Assembly (NCBI RefSeq): GCF_012926505.1
Contig: NZ_JABBNT010000001.1
Location: 1,054,001 to 1,118,000 of the forward strand
Source: Pacificispira spongiicola
Lineage (GTDB): Bacteria; Pseudomonadota; Alphaproteobacteria; UBA8366; Aestuariispiraceae
Direction: 5' to 3'
Length of the DNA stretch: 64,000 nucleotides
Part shown: positions 1 to 9,350 of the stretch, piece by piece
Layout of the letters: each line of letters begins with the position of its first letter
How positions within the stretch are numbered: position 1 is the first letter of the stretch
Program-made: the position numbers and the translations under genes
The notes under the pieces: generated by a model
The model's database searches: none
What the model saw: only the letters and a program-made list of their open reading frames with translations
Told to the model about the DNA's origin: nothing

Positions 1-92
1 CCCACTCACCTATCGCGCGATTCAATGCGTCACACGACCGACGGAAGGGTCCTCCGCTGAATATCCCCCATCTGCTCCCGAACGACGGTGAT

Positions 93-425
93 TTGTCGCT
101 GCCTCTTTCCCTGGCATGTCCAATCGAATGGACCGATTATAACGGGCACATGAATGTCGCCTATTATGCCCGCGCTTTTGACATTGCTTCGGCGGCATTT
201 CTGTCATCGACGGAATCGCCCGCCGCTCCTCTGACGCTTCTGCGAAGCAGGATCGACTATCGCCGCGAGGTCCTAGAGGGTGCCGAATTGCGTTTCGATA
301 TCCGAATTCTACCATCCGCCCCGGACTCCGGACCACATCTAGCGATATTCATGATGGCACGTCCTGAGAACGGCGCCGAATCGTATCTCGCCGCCGTGGA
401 GCAACGGGAATTTCGGCGCCCCTGA
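93..425 (+). CDS. Hotdog-fold acyl-CoA thioesterase-like protein (short)
   Basis: The protein (110 aa from the TTG at 93) opens with a segment typical of 4HBT_2 hotdog thioesterases: a WTDYNGHMNVAYY run near residues 13-25, in which Asp and the NGHMN turn form the usual active-site region. Such enzymes hydrolyse acyl-CoA thioesters in the cytoplasm. It is short: the family is usually 130-150 aa, and the C-terminal strands seem to be missing after the VEQ segment. The reading frame is open from position 3 with no stop, so the real start could lie before the window and the TTG start is a guess; no good Shine-Dalgarno precedes it. A related thioesterase is found next to or fused to L-carnitine dehydrogenase in proteobacteria, but nothing in the window proves that link. 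A second overlapping frame, open from the window edge, stops at 91 and could be the tail of another gene. Confidence 0.6.
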   Translation: MSLPLSLACPIEWTDYNGHMNVAYYARAFDIASAAFLSSTESPAAPLTLLRSRIDYRREVLEGAELRFDIRILPSAPDSGPHLAIFMMARPENGAESYLAAVEQREFRRP

Positions 426-659
426 CCCGTTCCGAATAAGAATTATCGGACATCCATGAGTCGCAGCACACGGCGATCGTTACACCTGCTACGGCACACA
501 GGATGAATTTGACAATTCAGCGTGCTTGCAAAACGGTTGAGGGGCCGGAGCAAAATGATAGCATGCCCGAACTTTGATAGGGGGCTCTGCCCGGCTTGCG
601 ACACGATCGATGACGGACCCGGCGGGGAGGCTGGCTCACCGGATTGGTGACAAGGGAGC

Positions 660-1706
660 GTGGTAGTGGAATTTTCCGAAAGTGTCGACACGGCCCGAAT
701 GCATGCGGCTAAGGCACTAGAATTACTTGATAAATATGGCATTCCGGCAACGCCGCGCAATTACGCGGTCTGGTATACCTATGTGAATGACAGATTTCCG
801 GACCTCACAAAAACGCTGAACGTCCTGATCACCAATAAGCTGAATTTCACCTCGCAGAAGAACGACGAGCTCTACGACCGTTTCTTCACCAATAACGATG
901 AGGGAATAGCCCTCCAGGAGACGTCGCGGCAGATAGAGGAACAGGTCGGCCGGGTCCTGACGATGATGGGCGACGCGTCGGGCGACGTTGAGGATTTCGG
1001 GAAGTCCCTGACCAACCGACTGGGCGATATCGCCAAATCATCGGGGCTGGATAGCATCCGCGACGCCGTGCAAGCATTGGCCCTGGAAACCCAGGCGATG
1101 CAACAGTCCAACGCGGTCCTGCAGGAGAAGCTGAAACAATCGTCCCAGGAAATCGCCTCGCTCCGTCAAAACTTGGAGGACGTGCAGCGCGAGGCCATGA
1201 CCGACGCGCTGACCGGTATCGCGAACCGCAAGATGTTCGACACGACATTGCGCCGCCGCGCCATGGAAGCGATGGAGGAAGGCACGCCACTGTGCCTCGC
1301 CCTGACCGACATCGATTTCTTCAAAAAATTCAACGATACTTACGGTCACCAAACCGGGGACCAAGTGTTGAAGCTGGTCGCCAGCATTCTGCAAGGCAAT
1401 GTGAAGGGCAATGACCTTGCCGCGCGCTATGGCGGCGAGGAATTCGCCGTAATCCTGCCGCGTACGGAACTGCCCGACGCGCACACACTGTGCGAGAAGA
1501 TTCGCAACGCGGTATCGACGAAGCGCATCCGGAACCGGCAGACCGGCGAAGAAATGGGCAATATCACCCTGTCAATCGGCATCGCGGTCTTCCGTCCGGG
1601 CGAGGCCTTGTCGGATTTCATCCATCGGTCGGACGAGGGGCTGTATTTCGCAAAAGGGCACGGTCGCAACCAGACCGTCCTGGAAACGCAGCTGGAATCG
1701 GCCTGA
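660..1706 (+). CDS. Diguanylate cyclase (GGDEF protein)
   Basis: A 348-aa soluble protein. Residues 1-165 are mostly helical with a long coiled-coil-like stretch before the catalytic domain; no membrane segment or PAS motif is apparent, so the input signal is unknown. The GGDEF domain spans about 175-340, starting with the DALTGIANR motif and carrying an intact GGEEF active site at residues 258-262, so synthesis of cyclic di-GMP from two GTP is expected. The allosteric inhibitory site five residues upstream (normally RxxD) reads KGND at 249-252, so product inhibition may be weakened. The GTG start is preceded by an AGGGAG ribosome-binding sequence. It stands alone, with a 230-base non-coding stretch in front of it. 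Family assignment is firm; cellular role is not visible. Confidence 0.93.
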   Translation: MVVEFSESVDTARMHAAKALELLDKYGIPATPRNYAVWYTYVNDRFPDLTKTLNVLITNKLNFTSQKNDELYDRFFTNNDEGIALQETSRQIEEQVGRVLTMMGDASGDVEDFGKSLTNRLGDIAKSSGLDSIRDAVQALALETQAMQQSNAVLQEKLKQSSQEIASLRQNLEDVQREAMTDALTGIANRKMFDTTLRRRAMEAMEEGTPLCLALTDIDFFKKFNDTYGHQTGDQVLKLVASILQGNVKGNDLAARYGGEEFAVILPRTELPDAHTLCEKIRNAVSTKRIRNRQTGEEMGNITLSIGIAVFRPGEALSDFIHRSDEGLYFAKGHGRNQTVLETQLESA

Positions 1707-1879
1707 TCCGGAACCGGACCGTCGTTCGACTTCCTTGCCCGAACGCGGCATTTCTGATTCCCTGACCTCGGTCGCGCCGAACGGTCTGCTTGCCGTGCGG
1801 CGCATTCGGGCTTTGGTCCTGTCGTCAAAGTCAATTCCGGCATGAAACGTCCGGCAATTATTGGGGGAGGTCGACCGGC

Positions 1880-3655
1880 GTGACGGTCGAGCCTGGAAAA
1901 CTTGCAAAACGCCTCGCCAAGTCGTTTGGGGACATGGCGCATAGCGAACGGATTCGATTGGCCTGTCTGGCCATTCTGGCCGGGGCGTTGGGCGGCGGTG
2001 CAGGCATATTGTTCCGCGAGACGATCGGCCTGATCCAATTCATCGCCTTCGGGTTCAGCAGCGAGCGGTTCCATTCCAACGTCGCCGATGTCCCGGCCTG
2101 GATCATTGTCCTGGCCCCGGCGGTCGGTGGGGTTTTGGTGGGCGCACTGACCCATTTCCTGATGCCCGACCGCAGGCCGCAAAGCGTCCCGGACGTTATC
2201 GAATCGGCGGCGCTCAACCGATCCCGAATGGGGAAACGCGCCGGAATCGGTGCCTTCCTGATTTCCGCGATCACCATCGGCAGCGGTGGATCGGCGGGCC
2301 GGGAAGGCCCGGTCGTCCATGCCTCCGCCGTTTTGTCTTCCCTGTTGGCGCAGGCGCTGAAACTGGACCGGGAAGTGCGGCGCAGTCTGCTGGGCTGCGG
2401 CGTCGCGGCGGGGGTGGCCTGCTCCTTCAACGCCCCGATCGCAGGCGTGTTCTTCGCATTGGAAGTCGTCATCGGCTCCTACGGGTTGAAGAATTTCGCG
2501 CCGGTCGTCGTCGCCTCCGTCACCGGAACGATCGTCAGCCGATCCTATTTCGGCGATTTTCCCGCCTTCACCATCCCGGCGCATGAAATCACGTCCTTCC
2601 TGGAATTCCCGGCCTTCGCGATCCTGGGCGCGGTCAGCGCGGGCGTCGCCATCGCCCTGGTCTGGTCCATCGACGTCGTGCGGAAGACCCACTCCAGACT
2701 GCGCATTCCCAAATTCGCCCGTCCGACCTTGGCGGGGCTTGCGGTCGGCGGCATCGGCCTGTTCTTCCCGCAGGTCATGGGCGTCGGATACGAAGCGACG
2801 GACGAAGCCCTGAACGAAATGCTGCCCTTCGCCATGCTGATCCTGCTGATCGTCTTCAAGACCACGGCGACCGCCCTGACGCTGGGCAGTGGCTTCGGCG
2901 GCGGCATCTTTTCGCCGTCCTTGTATCTGGGCGCGATGTTGGGCGGGTCCTTCGGCATCGTCGCCACCCATGTCTTCCCGCAACTGTCGTCGGGCCACGG
3001 CGCCTACACCCTGGTCGGCATGGGCGCGGTCGCGGGCGCGACCCTGGGCGCGCCGATTTCGACGATCTTCATCGTCTACGAATTGACGCAGGATTCCGCC
3101 GTCACCATCGCGGTGATGATCGCGACCGTGATTTCGACCCAGATCTTCACCACGATCTACAAACGGTCCTTCTTCCACGATCAGTTGGAACAGCGTGGCA
3201 TCGTCATCCACGGCAGCCGCGAGGCGCAGATCATTCAGGACACGGCGGTGCGGGAGGTCATGGCACAGGATTATGTGACCGTCCAACCGTCGGCCCTGCT
3301 GCCGGAAATCCGCGCGAAGCTGACCGAAACCCGCTACAGCGAGATATTCGTCGTGGACGAGGAAGGCATCCTGGTCGGCACGATCCTGCTGTCCGATCTG
3401 GGCGTTCACGCCTTCACCCACGACCGGGACGACACGATCCGCGCCATCGATGTCTGCCGCCGTGCGCCCCCCGTTGCGCCGGAGGATGCGGATTTGGAAC
3501 AGGCCATGACCCTGCTGGAAGACTGCAACGAGGAACATATCGCCGTCGTCCGCTCGCGCGCCGACATGCGGCTCGTCGGGGTGCTGCACGAACATGACGT
3601 CATGGCACGCTATCACCAATGCGTGTTGACGACGCGGAACGAGGATTCCCTGTGA
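1880..3655 (+). CDS. ClC-family chloride channel/antiporter with C-terminal CBS pair
   Basis: A 591-aa inner-membrane protein of the ClC family. The selectivity-filter motifs are visible: GSGGSAGREGP at residues 134-144 (the gating glutamate is in GREGP) and a GSGFGGGIFSPSL-type segment further on. About ten hydrophobic helices are followed by two CBS domains in roughly the last 140 residues, which in this family bind adenine nucleotides. The GTG at 1880 is chosen as start because a strong GGGGGAGG Shine-Dalgarno lies nine bases upstream; starting further upstream would add an unlikely Cys/Trp/Arg-rich leader. The stop overlaps the start of the next gene, so the two are probably co-translated. 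Whether it is a channel or a Cl-/H+ exchanger cannot be told by eye. Confidence 0.93.
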   Translation: MTVEPGKLAKRLAKSFGDMAHSERIRLACLAILAGALGGGAGILFRETIGLIQFIAFGFSSERFHSNVADVPAWIIVLAPAVGGVLVGALTHFLMPDRRPQSVPDVIESAALNRSRMGKRAGIGAFLISAITIGSGGSAGREGPVVHASAVLSSLLAQALKLDREVRRSLLGCGVAAGVACSFNAPIAGVFFALEVVIGSYGLKNFAPVVVASVTGTIVSRSYFGDFPAFTIPAHEITSFLEFPAFAILGAVSAGVAIALVWSIDVVRKTHSRLRIPKFARPTLAGLAVGGIGLFFPQVMGVGYEATDEALNEMLPFAMLILLIVFKTTATALTLGSGFGGGIFSPSLYLGAMLGGSFGIVATHVFPQLSSGHGAYTLVGMGAVAGATLGAPISTIFIVYELTQDSAVTIAVMIATVISTQIFTTIYKRSFFHDQLEQRGIVIHGSREAQIIQDTAVREVMAQDYVTVQPSALLPEIRAKLTETRYSEIFVVDEEGILVGTILLSDLGVHAFTHDRDDTIRAIDVCRRAPPVAPEDADLEQAMTLLEDCNEEHIAVVRSRADMRLVGVLHEHDVMARYHQCVLTTRNEDSL

Positions 3656-4614
3656 CCGGCCCGCACGCCCCCAATATTCCCACACCGAATCCGCCCCCCG
3701 ACCCAAAGCCGGGCCGCGCAAGACCGACCACGCAGGATGTTCCCGCGAAAGGCATCGGCTTTTCCATCCTGGCCTCCATGCTGCTGACGGCCAGCGACAC
3801 GATCGCGAAACTGCTGTCCGGCGCCTGGCCCGTCAGCGAGATCATGGTGGTTCGCGGGACGACGATCCTCGGCTTCCTCTTGATCGTAATGATTCTGCGG
3901 AGCCGTCTGCATGCATTGCGCATTCAAAATCGGGCGGTCATGGCGATCCGGGCGGCGGCGATCTGTCTGGCGACCTTCCTGTTCCTGAACGCCCTACACC
4001 GCATGCCGATCGCGGACGCCCTGTCCATCGTGTTCATCTCGCCCGTCTTCGCGACATTGCTGGCGGTCGTCTTCCTGAAGGAACGGGTCGGCTGGCGGCG
4101 TTGGACTGCCATGGGCGTCGGCTTCCTGGGCGTGCTGATCGCCCTCAATCCCGGCAATCTGCTGGGCGATCGGGTCGCCCCCTATGCGGTGGAGGTCGCC
4201 TTGCTGCCGCTTGCCACCGCCTTCATGACCGCATCGCGGGACGTCGCCTCGCGCCGCTTGGTATCGGGCGACGATTCGCTGGGCATCATGTTCTATACGG
4301 TCCTGGCCGTCGTCTGTTTCGGATTGGTCGTCACCCCCTGGTCGGAGCCTTGGCAAGCCCCGGCACCGCGCGAGGTCGGCCTCGTTCTCGGCACTGCATT
4401 CTTCATGTTCGGCGCCTATTTCCTGCAGATCGAAAGCTTCCGCTTCGCGCCGGTCAACTTGGTCGTCCCCTTCCGTTATGTCAGTCTGATCTTCGCCGCC
4501 GTGCTGGGCTTTCTCGTTTTCGGCGACGTGCCCTCCGCGAATATGGGCGTCGGGGCGCTCGTCATCGTGGGCAGCGGCCTCTATATCTGGTGGCGGGAAC
4601 GGCGGAAGCGCTGA
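3652..4614 (+). CDS. EamA/DMT-family transporter
   Basis: A 320-aa membrane protein with about ten hydrophobic helices arranged as two EamA repeats, typical of drug/metabolite exporters such as RhtA/YdcZ relatives. The substrate is unknown. The GTG at 3652 is preferred: it overlaps the stop of the ClC gene as GTGA and is preceded by GAGGA. The first 35 residues are proline-rich and probably cytoplasmic. Co-translation with the chloride channel is inferred from the overlap. Two other EamA proteins occur in the window (37365 and 41905). Confidence 0.88.
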   Translation: MTGPHAPNIPTPNPPPDPKPGRARPTTQDVPAKGIGFSILASMLLTASDTIAKLLSGAWPVSEIMVVRGTTILGFLLIVMILRSRLHALRIQNRAVMAIRAAAICLATFLFLNALHRMPIADALSIVFISPVFATLLAVVFLKERVGWRRWTAMGVGFLGVLIALNPGNLLGDRVAPYAVEVALLPLATAFMTASRDVASRRLVSGDDSLGIMFYTVLAVVCFGLVVTPWSEPWQAPAPREVGLVLGTAFFMFGAYFLQIESFRFAPVNLVVPFRYVSLIFAAVLGFLVFGDVPSANMGVGALVIVGSGLYIWWRERRKR

Positions 4615-4702
4615 CGCCCAATCCTTGTTCCCGACGGAATCGGGGCTTAGCATTCACCCAGATCCGATATTTTTCGAGACTGCTGTTGAGACCGCCGCGA
4701 CG

Positions 4703-7141
4703 ATGACTTCCGACCCGTTCGATTACGACGATATCGACCTGCCGCTGCCCAGCGGTCCCGCGCCTGCCTATCCCGGCAATCCGGTCGGCGGGGCCGGGGC
4801 CGGTGCCGTGTCCGGCCCGTCCCCCTTCGTGGACGGGTTGAACGATGCGCAGCGCGAGGCGGTGGAGGCGATCGACGGCCCGGTCCTGGTTCTGGCCGGG
4901 GCGGGTACCGGCAAGACCCGCGTGTTGACCACCCGCCTTGCCCAGATTCTGCATCACAACAAGGCGCGGCCCTATCAGATCCTCTGCGTCACCTTCACCA
5001 ACAAGGCGGCGAAGGAAATGCGAGAACGCGTGTCCCGCCTTGTCGGCCCGGCGACGGAGGGCATGTGGCTGGGCACCTTCCACGCCCTGGCGACGCGCAT
5101 TCTGCGCAAGCATGCGGAACTCGTCGGCCTGAAATCCAATTTCACCATCCTGGACACGGACGACCAGATCCGCCTGCTGAAACAGGTGATGGAAGTCGAA
5201 CATATCGACGATAAGCGCTGGCCCGCCCGGATGCTGATCCACGTCATCCAGCGCTGGAAGGACAAGGGCCTGACGCCCGACCGTGTCGGCGCGGAAGACG
5301 CGGGAGAGATCGCCAACGGCCGCGCCGTCGCGCTCTATCGCCAATATCAGGACCGCCTGAAACAGTTGAACGCCTGCGACTTCGGCGATTTGCTGCTGCA
5401 TTGTCTAACCGTGCTGACGCAGCATGAAGACGTGCTGAAAGGCTATCGCAGCCTGTTCCGCTACATCCTGGTGGACGAGTATCAGGATACGAACATCTCG
5501 CAATATCTCTGGCTGCGTCTTCTGGCGCAGGGACGGCCCGAGGGCGAACAGAATATCTGCTGCGTCGGCGACGACGATCAGTCGATCTATGGCTGGCGCG
5601 GGGCGGAGGTCGGGAACATCCTGCGCTTCGAAAAGGATTTTCCCGGCGCGAAGGTCGTCCGCCTGGAACGCAATTACCGCTCCACCCCGCATATCCTGGG
5701 CGCGGCGTCGGGCCTGATCGAACGCAACCAGGGGCGGCTGGGCAAGACCCTGTGGACCGATCGCAACGACGGCGAAAAGGTCCGCGTGCGCGGCGTCTGG
5801 GACGGCGACGAGGAAGCGCGGATGATCGCGTCCGACGTCGAAGCCTTGCAGATGAAGAAGCAACCGCTCGACGAAATCGCCATCCTGGTGCGCGCCGGGT
5901 TCCAGACCCGCGAATTCGAAGAACGCTTCATCACGCTGGGCATCCCCTACCGCGTCGTCGGCGGCCCGCGCTTTTACGAGCGCGAAGAAGTGCGCGACGC
6001 CATCGCCTATCTGCGCCTGATCCATCAGCCGGCGGACGATCTGGCCTTCGAACGCATCATCAATAAGCCCGCGCGCGGCATCGGCGCGACGACGATGCAG
6101 GCCGTGCATACCGCCGCCCGCATGGAACGCCAGCCCCTGTCCATCGCCGCAAGGCGTCTGGCCGAAACCGACGAGTTGAAGCCGGCGGCGCGGGGCAAGC
6201 TGAACGCCGCGCTGGACATGGTCGACCGTTGGCGCGACCTCGCCGCCGGGTCGGATCAGGTCGAGCTGATGGAAACGGTGCTGGAGGAAAGCGGCTATAC
6301 CGATTTCTGGAAGATGTCGAAAAAGCCGGAAGCGCCGGGCAAGCTGGAAAACCTCAAGGAACTGCTGACCGGCATGGGCGAATTCGACAGCCTGGAAGGC
6401 TTCCTGGAACATGTCAGTCTGGTCATGGACGCCGAAACGGCGGGCAGCGGCCCCATGGTCTCCATCATGACCCTGCACGCGGCCAAGGGGTTGGAATTCG
6501 ACACGGTCTTCCTGCCCGGCTGGGAAGAAGGCCTGTTCCCGCATCAGCGCGCCATGGACGAAAGCGGCATGGCGGGGCTGGAGGAGGAACGCCGCCTCGC
6601 CTATGTCGGCATCACCCGCGCCCGCATCACCTGCGAAATCAGCTTCGCCGCCAACCGCCGCATCCACGGCAACTGGCAGGCCGCCCTGCCGTCCCGCTTC
6701 ATCGACGAATTGCCGAAGGAGCATGTCGAGATCGACGCCGACCGAGGCCTCTATGGCGGCATCGGCGGCGGCCAGGCCGAAGACCGCGCCGCCTTCTCCT
6801 TCCAGGGCTACGGCAGCAACCGGAATTTCAGTGGCGGCAGTTACGGTGGGGGTAGCGACAAGAACACCATCGACATGGTGCAGACCGGCTCAGGCGGCTC
6901 GTACACAAGTAAGGGTGGCCCCGGCTTCCAACGCCTGAAACAACGCGGCCTGTCCGCCACCCGCACGCCCTTCCGAGAGGCCGACCGCAACGAATCCCAT
7001 GATTTCGGCGCGGGCGAACGCGTCTTCCACCAAAAATTCGGCCCCGGCACCATCACCGAAATCAACGGCGACCGATTGACGATTGAGTTTGATAAAGCGG
7101 GAGAGAAAACGGTTGTGGCGAGCTTCGTGGAGCGAGGGTAA
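4703..7141 (+). CDS. uvrD: UvrD/PcrA-type superfamily 1 DNA helicase
   Basis: An 812-aa ATP-dependent 3'-5' DNA helicase for nucleotide-excision and mismatch repair. The SF1 motifs appear in order: Walker A AGAGTGKT at residues 65-72, Walker B VDEYQDTN near 257, DDDQSIYGWRGA, NYRST, and the late VSIMTLHAAKGLEFD and GITRA motifs. The last 40 residues (HQKFGPGTITEING onward) form the small Tudor-like domain found at the end of PcrA and UvrD that contacts RNA polymerase in better studied members. Between helicase core and tail is a Gly/Ser/Asn-rich linker, probably disordered. The ATG at 4703 is taken as start; an upstream TTG in frame would add 26 unlikely residues. The N-terminal 40 residues before the helicase core are acidic and Pro/Gly-rich. 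Confidence 0.95.
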   Translation: MTSDPFDYDDIDLPLPSGPAPAYPGNPVGGAGAGAVSGPSPFVDGLNDAQREAVEAIDGPVLVLAGAGTGKTRVLTTRLAQILHHNKARPYQILCVTFTNKAAKEMRERVSRLVGPATEGMWLGTFHALATRILRKHAELVGLKSNFTILDTDDQIRLLKQVMEVEHIDDKRWPARMLIHVIQRWKDKGLTPDRVGAEDAGEIANGRAVALYRQYQDRLKQLNACDFGDLLLHCLTVLTQHEDVLKGYRSLFRYILVDEYQDTNISQYLWLRLLAQGRPEGEQNICCVGDDDQSIYGWRGAEVGNILRFEKDFPGAKVVRLERNYRSTPHILGAASGLIERNQGRLGKTLWTDRNDGEKVRVRGVWDGDEEARMIASDVEALQMKKQPLDEIAILVRAGFQTREFEERFITLGIPYRVVGGPRFYEREEVRDAIAYLRLIHQPADDLAFERIINKPARGIGATTMQAVHTAARMERQPLSIAARRLAETDELKPAARGKLNAALDMVDRWRDLAAGSDQVELMETVLEESGYTDFWKMSKKPEAPGKLENLKELLTGMGEFDSLEGFLEHVSLVMDAETAGSGPMVSIMTLHAAKGLEFDTVFLPGWEEGLFPHQRAMDESGMAGLEEERRLAYVGITRARITCEISFAANRRIHGNWQAALPSRFIDELPKEHVEIDADRGLYGGIGGGQAEDRAAFSFQGYGSNRNFSGGSYGGGSDKNTIDMVQTGSGGSYTSKGGPGFQRLKQRGLSATRTPFREADRNESHDFGAGERVFHQKFGPGTITEINGDRLTIEFDKAGEKTVVASFVERG

Positions 7142-7156
7142 CAAATAGCGAATTAC

Positions 7157-8452
7157 CTACCAGTACCCGGTTCGAGTAATTCCATGCCCCTTTCTTTCAT
7201 CAGCGTCGTCAAGAAAATCGGGGCGAACAATTCCCGCTTCCAACCAAATTCTTTTCGAAACTTCTTTAGCCAGCATGAGAAACTCATCTACGTTTGGAGA
7301 ACTGAAAACTCTCGACATTTTTATCTCATTTTTTTCTATGGTCTCTCCAAGACTGAACCCACCGCCTTGGGCTGGATACGAAAACTCAGACCCAAAGGGC
7401 ATCACAACTCCAAATTCCAGATAAATTGGGAAAAATTCTAAGTTTGCATAATAATCAAAACAAAACCGAGACGCCCACGCAAAAAAATCCTCAATAAGCC
7501 AGCTAATTTTATTGTTCGAGCAAATCCGCGTATTTACGCCGCAAACCCTACCGTTGGTACCGAACATAGTAAGGGCATCACTGTAATGATCACCCTCTTT
7601 CGATTTACCGCCATCAAACCAATACGCAACAAATCCTGAATACGATATATCCGAATTACCAGAAGAAAGATTCGTATAAGGTACATATGTAATATTAGAT
7701 CTCGCTCTTAACTCATATTTTGTCAAATCCAAGTCATAGTTCGGGGTGGCCGAGAAGTAGCAGTAATTTTGAGCCGAACCTTCAGACATCGAAATTTTAC
7801 GGTTCTCGGTTCCTGGCAATGGAACAACGAGCTTTCTCTTTGCTACGTTTCTATCGATCCCAAACAGAGGTGTTTCTACGACTTTCTTTTGCCAATCTGA
7901 GAGGTCATTTTCGTTTTTATCTCTATTCGGACCTCGTGAGAGAATAGACTTCTGGATGGCCGCCGCTAGTCTCGTGCTGAAATCGTTCAGACATCTGCTC
8001 CGTTGCTTACTGTCTGAACCCATAGGTAAACTGTAGGAAAGCGGCGCTCTTCTGTGACGTAAATTAAAGGGGTATTGTTCGGGTCGACACGAGTTTAACG
8101 CTGCATTAGAAACGAAAATAACCCTTTCTTCTGGAAGAATAGCTTCCGCAATTCCGTATTCGATCAATACATTTGGGTTTGGATAAGCTCGCCCGCTTGC
8201 ACCCTCAGGAACAATCGCGGGCGTTAAATCTCCCACAAATATGTCACAAGCTAATATTTTCGATTTTATTGTCGGAAAGATAGACGGAGACCCAGCAACG
8301 TCTTGGGTGTCCGAAGTAAGATCAAACCGATCAGCTTCAACAACATCTGTATTTAAATGTTGTACGGCTTGCCGCAGTGCCTCCCGAATGAAATGCCTTT
8401 GAACTTTGCCTTCATGGTCCGCCGCCCACGAATAGAATATTGTTTGGGTCAC
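7157..8452 (-). CDS. TIR-like-fold protein, AT-rich, possible defence effector
   Basis: A 431-aa protein. Residues 1-135 look like a TIR/SEFIR-like Rossmann-type fold: a first strand ending IFYSW (5-9), a SDTQDVAGSP loop (47-56), a strand ACDIFVGDLTP (68-78) and NPNVLIEYGIA (92-102), whose Glu98 sits where TIR NADases keep their catalytic glutamate. This N-terminus recalls a widespread, poorly characterised group of bacterial proteins with an NPNVxxExG motif. The remaining ~290 residues are rich in aromatics, Asn and Ser and match nothing I recognise; they may sense a trigger. The gene is strikingly AT-rich with rare-looking codons, unlike both neighbours, and stands alone between a helicase and a hydrolase. 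The start is GTG with AGGCGGG upstream. TIR-like assignment is inference from motifs; the defence role is speculation from family and context. Confidence 0.6.
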   Translation of the reverse strand: MTQTIFYSWAADHEGKVQRHFIREALRQAVQHLNTDVVEADRFDLTSDTQDVAGSPSIFPTIKSKILACDIFVGDLTPAIVPEGASGRAYPNPNVLIEYGIAEAILPEERVIFVSNAALNSCRPEQYPFNLRHRRAPLSYSLPMGSDSKQRSRCLNDFSTRLAAAIQKSILSRGPNRDKNENDLSDWQKKVVETPLFGIDRNVAKRKLVVPLPGTENRKISMSEGSAQNYCYFSATPNYDLDLTKYELRARSNITYVPYTNLSSGNSDISYSGFVAYWFDGGKSKEGDHYSDALTMFGTNGRVCGVNTRICSNNKISWLIEDFFAWASRFCFDYYANLEFFPIYLEFGVVMPFGSEFSYPAQGGGFSLGETIEKNEIKMSRVFSSPNVDEFLMLAKEVSKRIWLEAGIVRPDFLDDADERKGHGITRTGYW

Positions 8453-8617
8453 CTTTGCCCGCCTATAATTCCTAATGATTTTTATATCGTTTTAGTTGCT
8501 ATTAAAGATAGAGTCACTTCAAAATGGGACACCACTTCCCCCCGGCGCTGAATCGCGGCAGACTGCCGTCATAAGAAACGCATAGCGTTCGAGAATAAGA
8601 ATTTCAGGGGGAAATGT

Positions 8618-9331
8618 ATGGCGACGTTTACGTTGATTCATGGGGCGTGGCATGGCGCCTGGTGCTGGGATTTCGTCGTGCCGTTGTTGCGGGACCGGGG
8701 CCATCGGGTGACGCGGCCCACCCTGACCGGCCTGGGGGAAAAGGCCCATCTTTTAAGTTCCGATATCACGCTGCAGACCTTCACCGACGATCTGGTCGAA
8801 CATCTGGAAGACCTGGACCTGACCGAGACCGTTCTGGTCGGGCACAGTTTCGGCGGGAATGCGATTACCGGGGCGGCGGCGGCGGTGCCGGGGCGCATCC
8901 GGGAATTGGTCTATCTGGACGCGATGATCGCGCAGAGCGGCGTCGCGCCCTTTGCCACGCTAAATCAAGACGCCTGGGGTCAGCGCAAGCAGGCGGCGAT
9001 GGACTCCTCCGGCGGGTTGTCCATGCCCTGCCCGCCCGGCGAAAGCTTCGGGTTGAGCGACCCGAAACAGATCGGCTGGGTCGAGGGGCAATTGACCGCG
9101 CATCCGCTGCGCACCTACGAAACCTCGCTGCTGTATGACGGGCCGCCGGGGAACGGCTTGCCCGCGCGCTATATCGTGGCGTCGAACCCGCCCTATCCGG
9201 CCCTGGCCGCGCATCTGAACAAGGCGCGGGAATTGGGCTGGCCGATCCAGGAAATCGCGTCCGGCCACGACTGCATGGTGTCCGACCCGGATATGCTGGC
9301 CGACCTTCTGTGCAAGGGGTTGGTGTCGTAG
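8618..9331 (+). CDS. Alpha/beta hydrolase (esterase family)
   Basis: A 237-aa single-domain alpha/beta hydrolase. The HGAWHGAWCW segment after the first strand (residues 8-17) supplies the oxyanion region, the nucleophile elbow is GHSFGG with Ser77, and a late GHDCM motif supplies the catalytic histidine (His217). This arrangement resembles the EstC / salicylate-esterase / hydroxynitrile-lyase branch. Substrate is unknown; no signal peptide is seen, so it is probably cytoplasmic. The ATG at 8618 has AGGGGGAA directly upstream. It lies just beyond the AT-rich TIR-like gene and returns to the normal base composition of the window. Confidence 0.88.
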   Translation: MATFTLIHGAWHGAWCWDFVVPLLRDRGHRVTRPTLTGLGEKAHLLSSDITLQTFTDDLVEHLEDLDLTETVLVGHSFGGNAITGAAAAVPGRIRELVYLDAMIAQSGVAPFATLNQDAWGQRKQAAMDSSGGLSMPCPPGESFGLSDPKQIGWVEGQLTAHPLRTYETSLLYDGPPGNGLPARYIVASNPPYPALAAHLNKARELGWPIQEIASGHDCMVSDPDMLADLLCKGLVS

Positions 9332-9350
9332 GGAAGGGTCTTGGACCGCC

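Noticed and set aside
1-91. Tail of a gene entering from the left, stopping at 91
   Set aside because: Thirty codons without a recognisable motif, and a second frame is open through the same bases, so neither can be proven as coding.
509-537. TTGACA box before the diguanylate cyclase
   Set aside because: The -35-like TTGACA is good but the -10 position reads AACGGT, so the promoter call is too weak.
1427-3721. Very long open frame on the minus strand (764 codons)
   Set aside because: It is antisense to the ClC gene, with a Gln/Asp/Arg/Gly-rich peptide typical of a shadow frame in GC-rich DNA, and has no recognisable domain.
7142-8617. Prophage or integrated element around the TIR-like gene
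   Set aside because: No integrase, transposase, tRNA target or flanking direct repeats were seen; only the composition shift of the single gene supports transfer.
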